Source: Fulvimarina endophytica
GTDB lineage: Bacteria; Pseudomonadota; Alphaproteobacteria; Rhizobiales; Rhizobiaceae
Assembly (NCBI RefSeq): GCF_003403015.1
Contig: NZ_QURL01000004.1
Location: 248,001 to 312,000 of the forward strand
Direction of reading: 5' to 3'
DNA length: 64,000 nucleotides
Under the pieces are notes generated by a model. The model was given only the letters and a program-made list of their open reading frames with translations. It ran no database searches and was not told the DNA's origin. Below, in pieces: positions 55,939 to 64,000 of the stretch (its first letter is position 1; the number at the start of each line of letters is the position of its first letter). The translations under genes and the position numbers were made by a program.

Positions 55939-56634
55939 ATGACCGTCGTACTCGCAACCGTCTGCCGCGACGGGGTCGTTCTCGGCTCCGACTCGCAGAT
56001 CACGGACAAGGGGCGGGACATGACCTATCCGGCCGACAAGCTTCACCCGCTGGGCGCCTCGGCCGCCTGGGGCGGAAGCGGCGCGCGCTCGGTTCTGCAC
56101 GACGTGCAGCGCAGCTTCGACGAGAACAGTGCCGCCATTCTCGAGGCCTCCGATATCGGCCGCGCGCTGCAGGAACAGGTCCTGCCGATCCTGCGACACC
56201 ACTACGACACCTTCATCAAGGACGTGCCGGGCGAGGAGGGCGGCGGAACGCCGGCCGCCTACGTGATGGCCGCCGGATGGCGGGACGACAAGCCCTGGAT
56301 CATCGAGATCACGCCCTCCGGCATGATCGGCCACTACGATGATATCGGCTTTCACGCGATCGGAAGCGGCGCGCCGATGGCGCAGCAGGCCAATGCGCTG
56401 CTGTCCCATTTCCATCTTCGGGAGCGCTCGCTGCGCTTCGGCTGCGCGGCGGTGCTGAGGGTGCTTCAGGCGCTCGACCTCACCTCCTCGAGCGTCGGCC
56501 AGCCCTTCAATCTCTGCCGCATCGGCAAGGATGGCGCCCGGCATCTGGATGACGACGAGATCGACGAGGTCGCCAAGATCGTGCGTCGCTGGAAGGATGC
56601 CGAACAGGCCGTCATCCCGGACATCTTCGACTGA
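55939..56634 (+). CDS. Orphan proteasome-like (Ntn-hydrolase) peptidase
   Basis: A 231-residue protein of the proteasome beta-subunit/peptidase T1 type. After loss of the initiator Met, the chain starts with Thr1 (TVVLATVCRDGVVLGSDSQ); D17 and K33 (PADKLHPLG) fall exactly at the catalytic positions of 20S beta subunits, and GSGAPMAQQ at 141-149 resembles the conserved GSG loop. There is thus no propeptide. The start at 55939 is the only one that exposes this Thr. It is not the Anbu type, whose N-terminus differs, and no ATPase partner (HslU, Mpa) is adjacent. Likely a self-compartmentalised peptidase of unknown substrate. Confidence 0.8.
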   Translation: MTVVLATVCRDGVVLGSDSQITDKGRDMTYPADKLHPLGASAAWGGSGARSVLHDVQRSFDENSAAILEASDIGRALQEQVLPILRHHYDTFIKDVPGEEGGGTPAAYVMAAGWRDDKPWIIEITPSGMIGHYDDIGFHAIGSGAPMAQQANALLSHFHLRERSLRFGCAAVLRVLQALDLTSSSVGQPFNLCRIGKDGARHLDDDEIDEVAKIVRRWKDAEQAVIPDIFD

Positions 56635-56735
56635 GTGTCCGTGCCGGATCGAGGGCTGTCGTCCGAGGAGGAGCGGGTCGGCATCCCGCCCGGTCGATAA
56701 GGCCTGTCACCCGGATCCGGCGTTCGCCCGTGCGA

Positions 56736-57362
56736 TCACTGCAGCAGGCGGATGGACTTGATGACGAGTTCCGGCAGGCTGCGGGCCGAGAGCTTCGCCT
56801 TGAGGTTCGAGGCGGTGTTGGCGACCGTCTTGTAGCTGATGCCCAGCTGGTCGGCGATCTCGGTATAGGACGAGCCGCGGCTGATCAGCGCCAGGATCTC
56901 CATCTCGCGCGAGCTGAGGCTTTCGAGGATCGGATTTTCCTGGCGCTGGTTCAGGAGGGCGACGCGGGTCGCGAGTTCCGGCGTCAGGAAGGGGGCGCCG
57001 GAAAGCACTTTCGTGAACGCCTCCCCGATCATTTCCGGCGCGATGTCCTTCTGGACATAGCCGTTCGCGCCGGCGACGAGCACCTGTTTCACGACCGTTG
57101 GATCGTCGTGCATGCTGAAGACGAGGATCGGCGTCGTCGCATCGATCCGGCGGAGCCGGCGAAGCAGCGACAGACCGGCAAAGGCGTTGTCGCGGAAGGA
57201 GAGGTCGAGGACGATGATGTCGGGCTTGATCTGCCGATAGCGCCGAAACCCGTCGGCAAGACTGCTCGAGCCGACCGCCTTGCAGGCACCGATCGCCTCG
57301 ACGCTGCGAATGAACCCCTGCAGGACGATGGGGTGGTCGTCGATGATGAGGGCCGTCGTCAT
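56736..57362 (-). CDS. mxaX: NarL-type response regulator (MxaX-like)
   Basis: A 208-residue regulator with a receiver (acidic pair IIDDH, phospho-acceptor D53 in VLDLSFRD, lysine in VQKD) and a LuxR-type helix-turn-helix at about 145-205 (LSSREMEILALISRGSSYTEIADQLGISYKTVANTASNLKAKL). It overlaps the sensor gene by four bases. A sensor-regulator pair transcribed away from mxaF has the layout of mxaZYX in Paracoccus, which controls methanol dehydrogenase; the symbol is given on that basis. Confidence 0.8.
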   Translation of the reverse strand: MTTALIIDDHPIVLQGFIRSVEAIGACKAVGSSSLADGFRRYRQIKPDIIVLDLSFRDNAFAGLSLLRRLRRIDATTPILVFSMHDDPTVVKQVLVAGANGYVQKDIAPEMIGEAFTKVLSGAPFLTPELATRVALLNQRQENPILESLSSREMEILALISRGSSYTEIADQLGISYKTVANTASNLKAKLSARSLPELVIKSIRLLQ

Positions 57363-58840
57363 GCCAGTTTCCGTGTTTGGACCGCTCCCGCGGGGGGCCT
57401 CGCCATTTTCGCGACCTTCGCCTCGAGCCCGTGAAGGGCGATCGAGACGCAGGTCCGTCCATCCATGCTTTGCGGCCCGCTCAAGGTGCCGCCGAGCGTG
57501 TGGACGCGTTCGCGCACGCTGCTGAGGCCGATCCCCTGGCGGCTCTGGGCCGTCAGACCGCGCCCGTCGTCGCGGATCGTCACTTCGAGCTGCCGTCGTC
57601 CGAACTCGTTCATCGGGCTCATCGAGGCGCGGACGTCGATGGATTTGGCGCCGCCGTGGCGGAGCGCGTTGAGGATCGCCTCGCTGACGAAGCGGTGGAC
57701 GGTGAGATCGACCGTCTCGCCGAAGGTCATGTCCGCCGTCGCGAAATCGACTTCGACCAGCGGATGGGGCGTCACGCGCCGATAGTCGAAGGCGAGGGTC
57801 TCGATGGCGCTCGCCAGAGGCACGTCGCCGATCATCACCGGCTTCATCCGCGACAGGATCTGGCGCATCAGGAGCTGCACGTCGGTGACGCTGCCCTCCA
57901 GCGTCTCGAGCGGTTCGTGGAGGGCGTCGACGGTCTTCGCGTCGCGCTCGCCGAGCCTGCGCTTCAGGTAGGAGAGATTGGCCCGGACGGAGAAGAGGTT
58001 CGGGCCGACCTCGTCGTGAAGGTCGGAAGCAAGCCTGCGGCGCTCTTCGTCATGGGCCGTCAGCAACCGGTTCGCCAGTTCGTGGTTGGACCGCTTCTCG
58101 GCCGCGAGGGAGGATGCGAGCTCGTTGAAACCGGCAGCGACCGGGGCGAATTCGGCAAAGCCCGCCTCCGGCAGGCGGGTTCCGGTCTCGCCCGCCCTCA
58201 GCCGCGACAGGGCCCGGGACGTCTCGTCGAGCCGCCTGAACACCGTATTGACCAGCACCAGCGCCACGGCCGACAGGAGAAGCCCGTAGATCATCGCCAT
58301 GGGAAGGATGAAGCGGAAGTCTTCCCAGACCTCCGCGATCTCGTCCTCGGCATTGGAGTGAAGGGTGATGACCGCCAGGGTGCGGGTCCCGTCGACGACG
58401 GGGATCTGGGTATGGAATTCGGACGACTGGATGAGGTTGGCGAAGAAGGCGGGCGCTTCCGCCTCGTCCTCCTCGTGCCGCATCTCGTCGTCGCCGGGAT
58501 CGGAGGCGACCGGAACCGGCGAGCCGTCGCTGAACGCCATCGACGCCGAGACGTGCCGGATCTCCTTCAGCTGGCCATAGAGACGCGCAAGGGCCGCGCG
58601 CGGGTCGTCGGAGCGTTCGATGATCGAGGCCTGTCCGCGGGCATAGCGTTCGGCGATGAAGAACGACGCCTCGACCTCCCGCGAGGTCGCGATCCTCGCA
58701 TTGACGATCATGACGATGGCGAGCGCTGCCCATGCGACGAGGCTGACCAGCGCGAGGCCGATGGCGATCCGGTGTTTCAGCGTGCCGACGCGCTTGCGAT
58801 CGGAGAGCTTCGCCATGGGCGTGGTCGTGGCCAGCGTCAT
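57359..58840 (-). CDS. mxaY: Sensor histidine kinase (MxaY-like)
   Basis: A 493-residue membrane kinase. Helices at about 25-47 and 180-200 bound a periplasmic sensor domain that includes an acidic patch (DDEMRHEEDEAEAP at about 117-130). HAMP follows, then a HisKA_3 dimerisation domain with H275 (LASDLHDEVGPNLFSVRANL) and a HATPase with ILNALRHGG, DDGRGL and GIGLSSVRERV. This is the kinase class that pairs with NarL-type regulators such as the adjacent one. Overlaps both neighbours by four bases. Signal unknown; methanol or a product is plausible from the position. Confidence 0.82.
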   Translation of the reverse strand: MTLATTTPMAKLSDRKRVGTLKHRIAIGLALVSLVAWAALAIVMIVNARIATSREVEASFFIAERYARGQASIIERSDDPRAALARLYGQLKEIRHVSASMAFSDGSPVPVASDPGDDEMRHEEDEAEAPAFFANLIQSSEFHTQIPVVDGTRTLAVITLHSNAEDEIAEVWEDFRFILPMAMIYGLLLSAVALVLVNTVFRRLDETSRALSRLRAGETGTRLPEAGFAEFAPVAAGFNELASSLAAEKRSNHELANRLLTAHDEERRRLASDLHDEVGPNLFSVRANLSYLKRRLGERDAKTVDALHEPLETLEGSVTDVQLLMRQILSRMKPVMIGDVPLASAIETLAFDYRRVTPHPLVEVDFATADMTFGETVDLTVHRFVSEAILNALRHGGAKSIDVRASMSPMNEFGRRQLEVTIRDDGRGLTAQSRQGIGLSSVRERVHTLGGTLSGPQSMDGRTCVSIALHGLEAKVAKMARPPAGAVQTRKLA

Positions 58841-59364
58841 TGCGGTCCGCTCGCCTTTTCGAGGCTCGCGATGGCGTCCTCGTGCCCGGCCCCGCGATCG
58901 CGCAGGTTCAGGTAATGGTGCATGTCGTCGGCAAAGGAGCGGCGCCGCTCGCCGGCGAAGGCTTCGAGTCCCAGCAGGAGTTCGTCCGGCCCGATCGGCC
59001 TGCCCTGCCCGGCCAGATAGTCGCTGCCCTGGATCAGGCGATTGGAGATCATGCGCGGCGAATCGGTGTAAAGGCGCTCGGCTTCGCGCAGGAGCCTGTC
59101 GTAACGGGCGACCTCCGGGTCATCCTCTCCGAGCCTTGCATCGTGGCGGGCCGCGCGGGCGAGGAAGAGCGGTGTGGGTGTCGTGTCCTTGACCGTCTGC
59201 CAGCGAGGGCCCTCCTCGCTCGGCTCGCGCGGGGCGGGAGCCTCGGCACGATCGACGACGGGCGGGTCGTCGCAGGCCGCCAGCATGAAGCCGAGCGGCA
59301 GGGCGAGGAGCGCTGCCCTGCCCCAAACGGTTGTCGTTGACCGATAACCCAACGACCTCGTCAT
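58837..59364 (-). CDS. Lipoprotein at the head of the two-component operon (MxaZ-like position)
   Basis: A 175-residue predicted lipoprotein: signal peptide with lipobox LAAC, cysteine C31. The mature part is helical and charged, with ARYDRLLREAERLYTDSPRMISNRLIQGSDYL and GERRRSFADDMHHYLNLRDRGAGHEDAIASLEKA. I do not recognise a domain. The start at 59364 follows GGGAGG; a GTG 15 bases further up is less likely. It is the first gene of the three-gene set, coupled to the kinase by an ATGA overlap, and takes the place of mxaZ in Paracoccus. It may help the kinase sense its signal. Confidence 0.7.
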   Translation of the reverse strand: MTRSLGYRSTTTVWGRAALLALPLGFMLAACDDPPVVDRAEAPAPREPSEEGPRWQTVKDTTPTPLFLARAARHDARLGEDDPEVARYDRLLREAERLYTDSPRMISNRLIQGSDYLAGQGRPIGPDELLLGLEAFAGERRRSFADDMHHYLNLRDRGAGHEDAIASLEKASGPQ

Positions 59365-59748
59365 CCTCACGCCTCCCACGGAACAAATCGCGATGATCCT
59401 GCCGGATATCGGGCGCTAAAGCGGCCTGTCTCCGATCACCGAAGCCATCGCTCACACCCGTGTCACGCAGCGGCGCGACGATCCTGTTCAGTTGGGGCCC
59501 ACGTCTCGTTAAATATCGCCGGCCGTCGGACTAAGCAATTGAAAAAGTCGAGAAAATAACGGGAACTTCTTCCCGGACTTTTGGCCAGCAACTCCTAATG
59601 ACAGCGGCCCGGCACGGTGCAAACCTTTCCTCTGCGATCTGGGAGGATCGCTGGCGCGGCCCGGAGACCGGCGCCGAATTCATCGAAATCGACCGTCGCT
59701 CGTCGCTCGCATTCGCGTGGCGGATCTGCGGCTGGACTGGGAGGAAAT
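59365..59748. promoter_or_regulatory. Divergent mxaZ-mxaF promoter region
   Basis: About 380 bases with no gene. The nested inverted repeat at 59543-59582 is the most notable feature. AT-rich stretches before it (TTAAATATCG near 59508 and GAAAAAG near 59541) may be promoter elements of mxaF. Translation of mxaF follows GGGAGGAAAT. Confidence 0.55.
59543..59582. promoter_or_regulatory. Nested inverted repeat upstream of mxaF
   Basis: Outer arms AAAAGTC (59543-59549) and GACTTTT (59576-59582) enclose CGGGAA-CTTC-TTCCCG (59560-59575), a perfect 6-bp inverted repeat. Located 166 bases before the mxaF ATG. Could be the binding site of the NarL-type regulator or a hairpin in the leader RNA; the T-run after the outer arm also resembles a terminator or attenuator. 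Confidence 0.5.
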
Positions 59749-61692
59749 ATGAAACGATTCTTCTACTCTGCGTCTGCGCTATCGCTGGCGGCGGCGATCG
59801 TCATGGCGGCACCGTCGGCTTCCCTTGCGAACGACAAGCTGGTCGAACTGGCCAACGACCCGCAGAACTGGGTCATGACCGGTCGCAACTACGATGCCAA
59901 CAACTATTCGAAGTCGACCGAGATCAACAAGGACACCGTCGCCGACCTGAAGCCGGCATGGTCCTTCTCCACCGGCGTCCTGCACGGCCACGAGGGCACG
60001 CCGCTCGTCGTCGACGGGATGATGTACATCCACTCGCCCTTCCCCAACACGACCTTCGCGCTCAACCTCGACGATCCGGGCAAGATCGTCTGGCAGAACA
60101 AGCCCAAGCAGGACCCGACCGCACGCGCCGTTGCCTGCTGCGACGTCGTCAATCGGGGCCTCGCCTACTGGCCGGGCGACGACGAGGTCGGGCCGCTGAT
60201 CTTCCGCACCCAGCTCGACGGCAAGATCGTGGCGATCGACGCCAAGACCGGCGAGACGCGCTGGGAGATGGAGAATTCCGACATCAAGGTCGGCTCGACG
60301 CTCACCATCGCGCCCTACGTCATCAAGGACAACGTGCTCGTCGGCTCGTCCGGCGCCGAACTCGGCGTTCGCGGCTATGTCACGTCCTACAACGTGAAGA
60401 CCGGCGAGCAGCAGTGGCGCGCCTATGCGACGGGGCCGGACGAGGACATTCGCCTCGCGGAGAACTTCAACGCACCGAACCCCCATTACGGGCAGAAGAA
60501 TCTCGGCATCGAGACCTGGGAAGGCGATGCCTGGAAGATCGGCGGCGGCACCAACTGGGGCTGGTATGCCTATGATCCGGGCGAGGATCTCTTCTATTAC
60601 GGCTCGGGCAATCCGGCGCCCTGGAACGAGACCATGCGGCCGGGCGACAACAAGTGGACCATGGCGATCTGGGGCCGCGACCCGGACGACGGCATGGCGA
60701 AGTTCGCCTATCAGAAGACCCCGCACGACGAATGGGACTATGCGGGCGTCAACGTGATGATGCTCTCCGAGCAGGAGGACAAGGAGGGCAAGATGCGCAA
60801 GCTTCTGACCCATCCGGACCGCAACGGCATCGTCTACACCCTCGACCGCACCAATGGCGACCTCGTCTCGGCCGACAAGATCGACGATACGGTCAACTGG
60901 GTGACGCAGGTCGACCTGGAGACGGGCATTCCGATCCGCGATCCGGAATTCGGCACCCGCATGGACCATGTGGGCCGCGACATCTGCCCCTCGGCGATGG
61001 GCTATCACAACCAGGGTCACGACTCCTACGATCCCGAGCGCCAGTCCTTCTTCATGGGCATCAACCACATCTGCATGGACTGGGAGCCCTTCATGCTCCC
61101 CTATCGGGCGGGTCAGTTCTTCGTCGGTGCGACGCTGAACATGTATCCGGGCCCGAAGGGCGACCGGCAGGCCAATCTTGGCCTCGGTCAGGTCAAGGCC
61201 TACGACGCCATCTCCGGCGACTTCAAATGGGAAGTCATGGAGCGCTTCGCGGCCTGGGGCGGAACGCTCGCGACGGCCGGCGGGGTGATGTTCTACGGAA
61301 CGCTCGACGGCTTCATCAAGGCGCGCGATTCCGACACCGGCGAACTCCTCTGGAAGTTCAAGCTTCCCTCCGGCGCCATCGGACATCCGATGACCTACGA
61401 GCATGACGGCCGCCAGTATGTGGCGATCTATTACGGTGTCGGCGGCTGGCCGGGCGTGGGCCTGGTCTTCGACCTCAACGATCCGACGGCCGGTCTCGGC
61501 GCGGTCGGCGCGTTCTCCGAGCTTGCCAACTACACCCAGATGGGCGGCGGCGTGATGGTCTTCTCGCTGGATGGCGAGAGCGTCTACACCGACGACGTCA
61601 ACACCGGCGAGTACGAGCCGACGAGCGCCCAGAAGGGCGAGCGCGACGCGAACCTCAAGCCGGCATCCGGCAGCGAGGCAAACCGCGGCTGA
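59749..61692 (+). CDS. mxaF: Methanol dehydrogenase large subunit MxaF (Ca-dependent)
   Basis: MxaF oxidises methanol to formaldehyde in the periplasm with PQQ. The 647-residue precursor has a signal peptide ending at ASLA27. With the mature chain numbered from N28, the known active-site residues fall exactly in place: the C103-C104 disulfide, calcium ligands E177 and N261, and catalytic D303. Residue 305 is Ala (WDYAG), the calcium-type residue, and not the Asp that marks lanthanide-dependent XoxF. Stretches such as [20 protein letters not shown] match Methylobacterium MxaF closely. GGGAGG precedes the ATG. First gene of mxaFJGI, followed by a hairpin. Confidence 0.96.
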   Translation: MKRFFYSASALSLAAAIVMAAPSASLANDKLVELANDPQNWVMTGRNYDANNYSKSTEINKDTVADLKPAWSFSTGVLHGHEGTPLVVDGMMYIHSPFPNTTFALNLDDPGKIVWQNKPKQDPTARAVACCDVVNRGLAYWPGDDEVGPLIFRTQLDGKIVAIDAKTGETRWEMENSDIKVGSTLTIAPYVIKDNVLVGSSGAELGVRGYVTSYNVKTGEQQWRAYATGPDEDIRLAENFNAPNPHYGQKNLGIETWEGDAWKIGGGTNWGWYAYDPGEDLFYYGSGNPAPWNETMRPGDNKWTMAIWGRDPDDGMAKFAYQKTPHDEWDYAGVNVMMLSEQEDKEGKMRKLLTHPDRNGIVYTLDRTNGDLVSADKIDDTVNWVTQVDLETGIPIRDPEFGTRMDHVGRDICPSAMGYHNQGHDSYDPERQSFFMGINHICMDWEPFMLPYRAGQFFVGATLNMYPGPKGDRQANLGLGQVKAYDAISGDFKWEVMERFAAWGGTLATAGGVMFYGTLDGFIKARDSDTGELLWKFKLPSGAIGHPMTYEHDGRQYVAIYYGVGGWPGVGLVFDLNDPTAGLGAVGAFSELANYTQMGGGVMVFSLDGESVYTDDVNTGEYEPTSAQKGERDANLKPASGSEANRG

Positions 61693-61705
61693 TCCGCGAT
61701 CGAAA

Positions 61706-61733
61706 GGAGCGCGGCTTCAAGCGGCCGCGCTCC
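61706..61733 (+). terminator. Hairpin between mxaF and mxaJ
   Basis: GGAGCGCGGC (61706-61715) pairs with GCCGCGCTCC (61724-61733) over an 8-base loop, 13 bases after the mxaF stop. No T-tract. Probably lets mxaF exceed the distal genes. Confidence 0.6.
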
Positions 61734-61779
61734 CGCCTGCCCCTCGTCGTATCAACCCGAATTGTCGGTTTTCAAAGCC

Positions 61780-62766
61780 ATGAACACGCGTTTCTCCATC
61801 ATTCCGGTCCTGGCGCTTCTCGCCTCCACCGGGCTGAGCTCGGCCGAGACCCCCAAGCCGAACATCGTCGCACCCGCCCCGATGCCCGCGACCGCCACGG
61901 GACCCAGCGAGACGTCCGAAAGCGGCACGCTCAAGGTCTGCGCCTCGACCAAGGAGGCCCCCTTCTCCACGGCCGACGAGGACGGATTCGAGAACAGGAT
62001 CGCCGCCATCCTCGCCAAGGCCATGGGGCGCGAACTGGACTATCAATGGGTGGACCGCCCGGCGATCTACCTCGTGCGCGACGGTCTCGACAAGAAGACC
62101 TGCGACGTCCTGATGGGCGTCGATTCCGGCGACGACCGGCTGCTGACGAGCGAGCCCTATTACCGGTCGGCCTATGCCTTCGTCAGCGAGGCCTCGGACG
62201 ATTTTTCGGGCACCCGCTGGCAGGATGCGGGCGGCGACGGCCTCTCCCGGTTCGCGACGCGGCTCTATTCGCCGGCCGGGACCATGCTCAAATACAGCGG
62301 CAAATACGAGGACAACCTCGCTTACCTCTACTCGCTCATCGACTTCAAGTCGCGGCGCAACCAGTATCTCGACGTGCCGGCCGACCGTCTGGTGCAGGAG
62401 GTGCGCGCCGGCAATGCCGATCTCGCCATCGCCTTCGCCCCGGAGGTCGCCCGCTACGTCAAGCAGAGCGACGGCAAGCTGCGCCTGTCCCTGATCGAGA
62501 ACGATCTCGAACTCCAGAACGGGCAGACGGTCGACCTTCAATATTCCCAGTCGATCGCCACGCGGCGGGGCGACGACGAGCTGATGAAGGAGATCAACGA
62601 GGCGCTGGCGGCGTCGCGGGAGGAGATCGCGGCCGTGATCGCGGAGGAAGGTATTCCGTCCCTGCCGCTCGCAGACGCTTCTGACAACGACAAGAAGGCC
62701 GAAGACCACGCCTCGAACGCCGAGACCACCGGCGACGACGGCGCCGGTGAATCGGCCAGGAACTGA
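61780..62766 (+). CDS. mxaJ: Methanol dehydrogenase accessory protein MxaJ
   Basis: A 328-residue periplasmic protein with the fold of family-3 solute-binding proteins. The signal peptide ends near GLSSAE. Mature motifs: [71 protein letters not shown] and [14 protein letters not shown]. MxaJ is needed for assembly or activation of the methanol dehydrogenase, though its exact step is unclear. The C-terminal tail (about 300-328) is acidic. Start at the ATG at 61780; a TTG 18 bases earlier is less likely. Confidence 0.9.
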   Translation: MNTRFSIIPVLALLASTGLSSAETPKPNIVAPAPMPATATGPSETSESGTLKVCASTKEAPFSTADEDGFENRIAAILAKAMGRELDYQWVDRPAIYLVRDGLDKKTCDVLMGVDSGDDRLLTSEPYYRSAYAFVSEASDDFSGTRWQDAGGDGLSRFATRLYSPAGTMLKYSGKYEDNLAYLYSLIDFKSRRNQYLDVPADRLVQEVRAGNADLAIAFAPEVARYVKQSDGKLRLSLIENDLELQNGQTVDLQYSQSIATRRGDDELMKEINEALAASREEIAAVIAEEGIPSLPLADASDNDKKAEDHASNAETTGDDGAGESARN

Positions 62767-62783
62767 ATCCGGAGACTGTGGTG

Positions 62784-63308
62784 ATGCGTTTCTTGAAAGT
62801 TGCGTTGATCGTATCGGCCGTCATCGTTCCGACGGTGTCGGCGGTCGGAGCGATCCAGTTCTACCATACGGTCGAGGGAACACCGCTCGATCTGTCCTAC
62901 GCCCCCGATGAGGGCAAGGATACCGAGGCGGTCAAGCATTTCCTCGACACCGGCGAGAACATCTACACCGGCGACGAGGCGATCTTCCCCGAAGGCGAGA
63001 GCCTCTACCTGACGGCCTGCTCGGGCTGTCACGGCCATTATGCCGAGGGCAAGCTCGGACCGGGGCTCAACGACGACTACTGGACCTATACGAAGAACGA
63101 GACCGACAAGGGCCTCTTCGAGACGATCTATGGCGGCGCATCCGGCATGATGGGACCGCAATACAGCAATCTCAATCTCGACGAGATGCTGAAGGTCGTC
63201 GCCTGGATCCGCCATCTCTACCAGGGCGATCCGAAGAAGGCGAAATGGCTGACGCCGGAGCAGCGCGAGACCTTCAAGCCATTCGATCCGAAGGCGCACG
63301 CCGGTTGA
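62784..63308 (+). CDS. mxaG: Cytochrome c-L, electron acceptor of methanol dehydrogenase
   Basis: MxaG takes electrons from MxaFI in the periplasm and passes them to a class I cytochrome c. The 174-residue precursor has a signal peptide of about 23 residues and one haem site, CSGCH at C79-H83, in the typical [32 protein letters not shown]. Methionines in [10 protein letters not shown] at about 122-123 are candidate sixth ligands. The ATG at 62784 has GGAG about ten bases before it; a GTG six bases earlier is possible. Confidence 0.93.
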   Translation: MRFLKVALIVSAVIVPTVSAVGAIQFYHTVEGTPLDLSYAPDEGKDTEAVKHFLDTGENIYTGDEAIFPEGESLYLTACSGCHGHYAEGKLGPGLNDDYWTYTKNETDKGLFETIYGGASGMMGPQYSNLNLDEMLKVVAWIRHLYQGDPKKAKWLTPEQRETFKPFDPKAHAG

Positions 63309-63447
63309 TCCGCTGACATCGCCGGCGCCGGGACGGAACCGGTCGCGTGGAGGTCCATCCCTCACCCGGCCCATCGGCGCCGCATCGGCATGGGGGCGCA
63401 GTCCCCCTTGCGAAGACCAGAAGACCCTGAGGAGGAGGAGGCAATCC

Positions 63448-63774
63448 ATGAAGAAGACGTTGATCATCGCCGGTCTGGCACTCGTCGCCGCACCGTTCGC
63501 AACCGTCCCGTCGCTCGCCTATGACGGCACCAATTGCCGGGCGCCGGGCAATTGCTGGGAGCCCAAGCCCGGCTATCCGGAGAAGGTCGAGGGTTCGGAA
63601 TACGACCCCCAGCACGACCCCATGGAACTGAACAAGCAGCAGGAATCCATCAAGGGCATGGAAGAGCGCAACGCCATGCGCGTGAAGCACTTCCAGGAGA
63701 CCGGTGAATTCGTCTTCGACGTTTCGGAGATCCCCTCCTCGGGCGGCTCCGAGGCGACGAGCGGCAACCAGTAG
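63448..63774 (+). CDS. mxaI: Methanol dehydrogenase small subunit MxaI
   Basis: The small subunit wraps around MxaF in the alpha2-beta2 enzyme. The 108-residue precursor has a signal peptide ending at PSLA, and the mature chain starts YDGTNCRAPGNCWEPKPGYPEK, with the two cysteines and the lysine-rich helix KHDP-like HDPMELNKQQESIKGMEERNAMR. Close to Methylobacterium MxaI in size and sequence, with a C-terminal Ser/Gly-rich tail longer than usual. GAGGAGGAGG precedes the ATG. It lies 139 bases after mxaG; a small GGGGG/CCCCC stem (63392-63407) is in the gap. Confidence 0.94.
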   Translation: MKKTLIIAGLALVAAPFATVPSLAYDGTNCRAPGNCWEPKPGYPEKVEGSEYDPQHDPMELNKQQESIKGMEERNAMRVKHFQETGEFVFDVSEIPSSGGSEATSGNQ

Positions 63775-64000
63775 CATCGCGCTTACCAGATCGGTCGGCG
63801 GCGAGACCTCGTCGAGGCTTTGCCGCCGGCCTCACCCTTCCTGTCGGGCGACCGGTTCGTCCACCCGTTTGGTGACCTCCCAAAGGCGGACGGGCGGGCT
63901 CGCCGGTGGTCCGGCAGGATGATGGTCCGGCGCCCGACGCCCGTTCGTCGGCACCGCGACCAAGGCATCCCCTGAAGGTTTTGCGTCGTGCTCGATCGTC
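63775..64000. other. Region after mxaI to the window edge
   Basis: No gene start recognised in the last 225 bases. A 7-bp stem (CGGCGGC at 63796-63802 with GCCGCCG at 63822-63828) may help to terminate or process the mxa message. In relatives mxaR and other maturation genes follow; they would lie beyond the edge. Confidence 0.35.

Noticed and set aside
59749..61692. First thought: lanthanide-dependent XoxF
   Set aside because: Residue 305 (mature numbering) is Ala in WDYAG, not Asp, and mxaJ, mxaG and mxaI follow. This is MxaF.

Overview
The window reads as chromosomal DNA of a high-GC alphaproteobacterium, most likely Hyphomicrobiales (Rhizobiales). Grounds: strong third-position GC bias with long antisense shadow frames, rhizobial-style gene families (RpiR-type IolR, iolC fused to an aldolase-like domain, transporter-linked hybrid kinase, single-domain sugar-import ATPase), and short palindromic intergenic repeats of the kind dispersed in rhizobial genomes. 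The presence of mxaFJGI shows a methanol oxidiser. The species cannot be named from the sequence alone. No rRNA, tRNA, CRISPR array, transposase or phage gene was seen.

Layout. 1-13 kb: myo-inositol catabolism and uptake. iolE (cut by the window edge), iolD and an iolC-aldolase fusion run on the minus strand; the RpiR-type regulator iolR follows; two Gfo/Idh/MocA dehydrogenases (the second iolG) and a ribose-type ABC importer run on the plus strand; an Hyi-like isomerase and a HAD phosphatase sit at the end. An identical 18-bp palindromic site lies in front of iolC and in the iolR/dehydrogenase intergenic gap, a likely IolR operator pair. 13-14.7 kb: a periplasmic PQQ sugar dehydrogenase and a small membrane protein. 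14.7-27 kb: an amide/urea nitrogen island: a fusion of NCS1-type transporter, histidine kinase and receiver plus a LuxR-type response regulator, divergent from urtABCDE-fmdA-fmdB-amiE. 27-32.8 kb: a RibD-like reductase, then the carnitine module caiX, cdhA-thioesterase fusion, cdhC and the AraC-type regulator cdhR, flanked by two near-identical 41-bp repeats. 32.8-37.1 kb: a polyamine-type ABC importer. 37.4-41.9 kb: single genes (hemerythrin, gluconokinase, cyanase, DUF1348, VOC, GhrA-type reductase, DCC thiol oxidoreductase). 42-46.6 kb: two chemoreceptors with C-terminal W-x-x-F tails. 46.9-54.7 kb: TonB-dependent siderophore receptor with fhuCDB and a convergent ABC exporter. 55-56.6 kb: DUF427 protein and an orphan proteasome-like peptidase. 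56.7-64 kb: the mxaZYX-like regulatory genes divergent from mxaFJGI, the Ca-type PQQ methanol dehydrogenase operon.

How it fits together. The genes describe a metabolically versatile scavenger: inositol and carnitine as carbon sources, methanol as a C1 energy source, and formamide, short aliphatic amides, urea-like compounds and cyanate as nitrogen sources. Several abundant periplasmic proteins (UrtA, the inositol-binding protein, MxaF) are each followed by a GC-rich hairpin before the next gene of the operon, a layout that would raise their level over their partners. The least familiar parts are the transporter-kinase fusion with its cysteine cluster, the stand-alone proteasome-like peptidase, the 24-bp triple repeat ahead of the inositol importer, and the nested inverted repeat ahead of mxaF.
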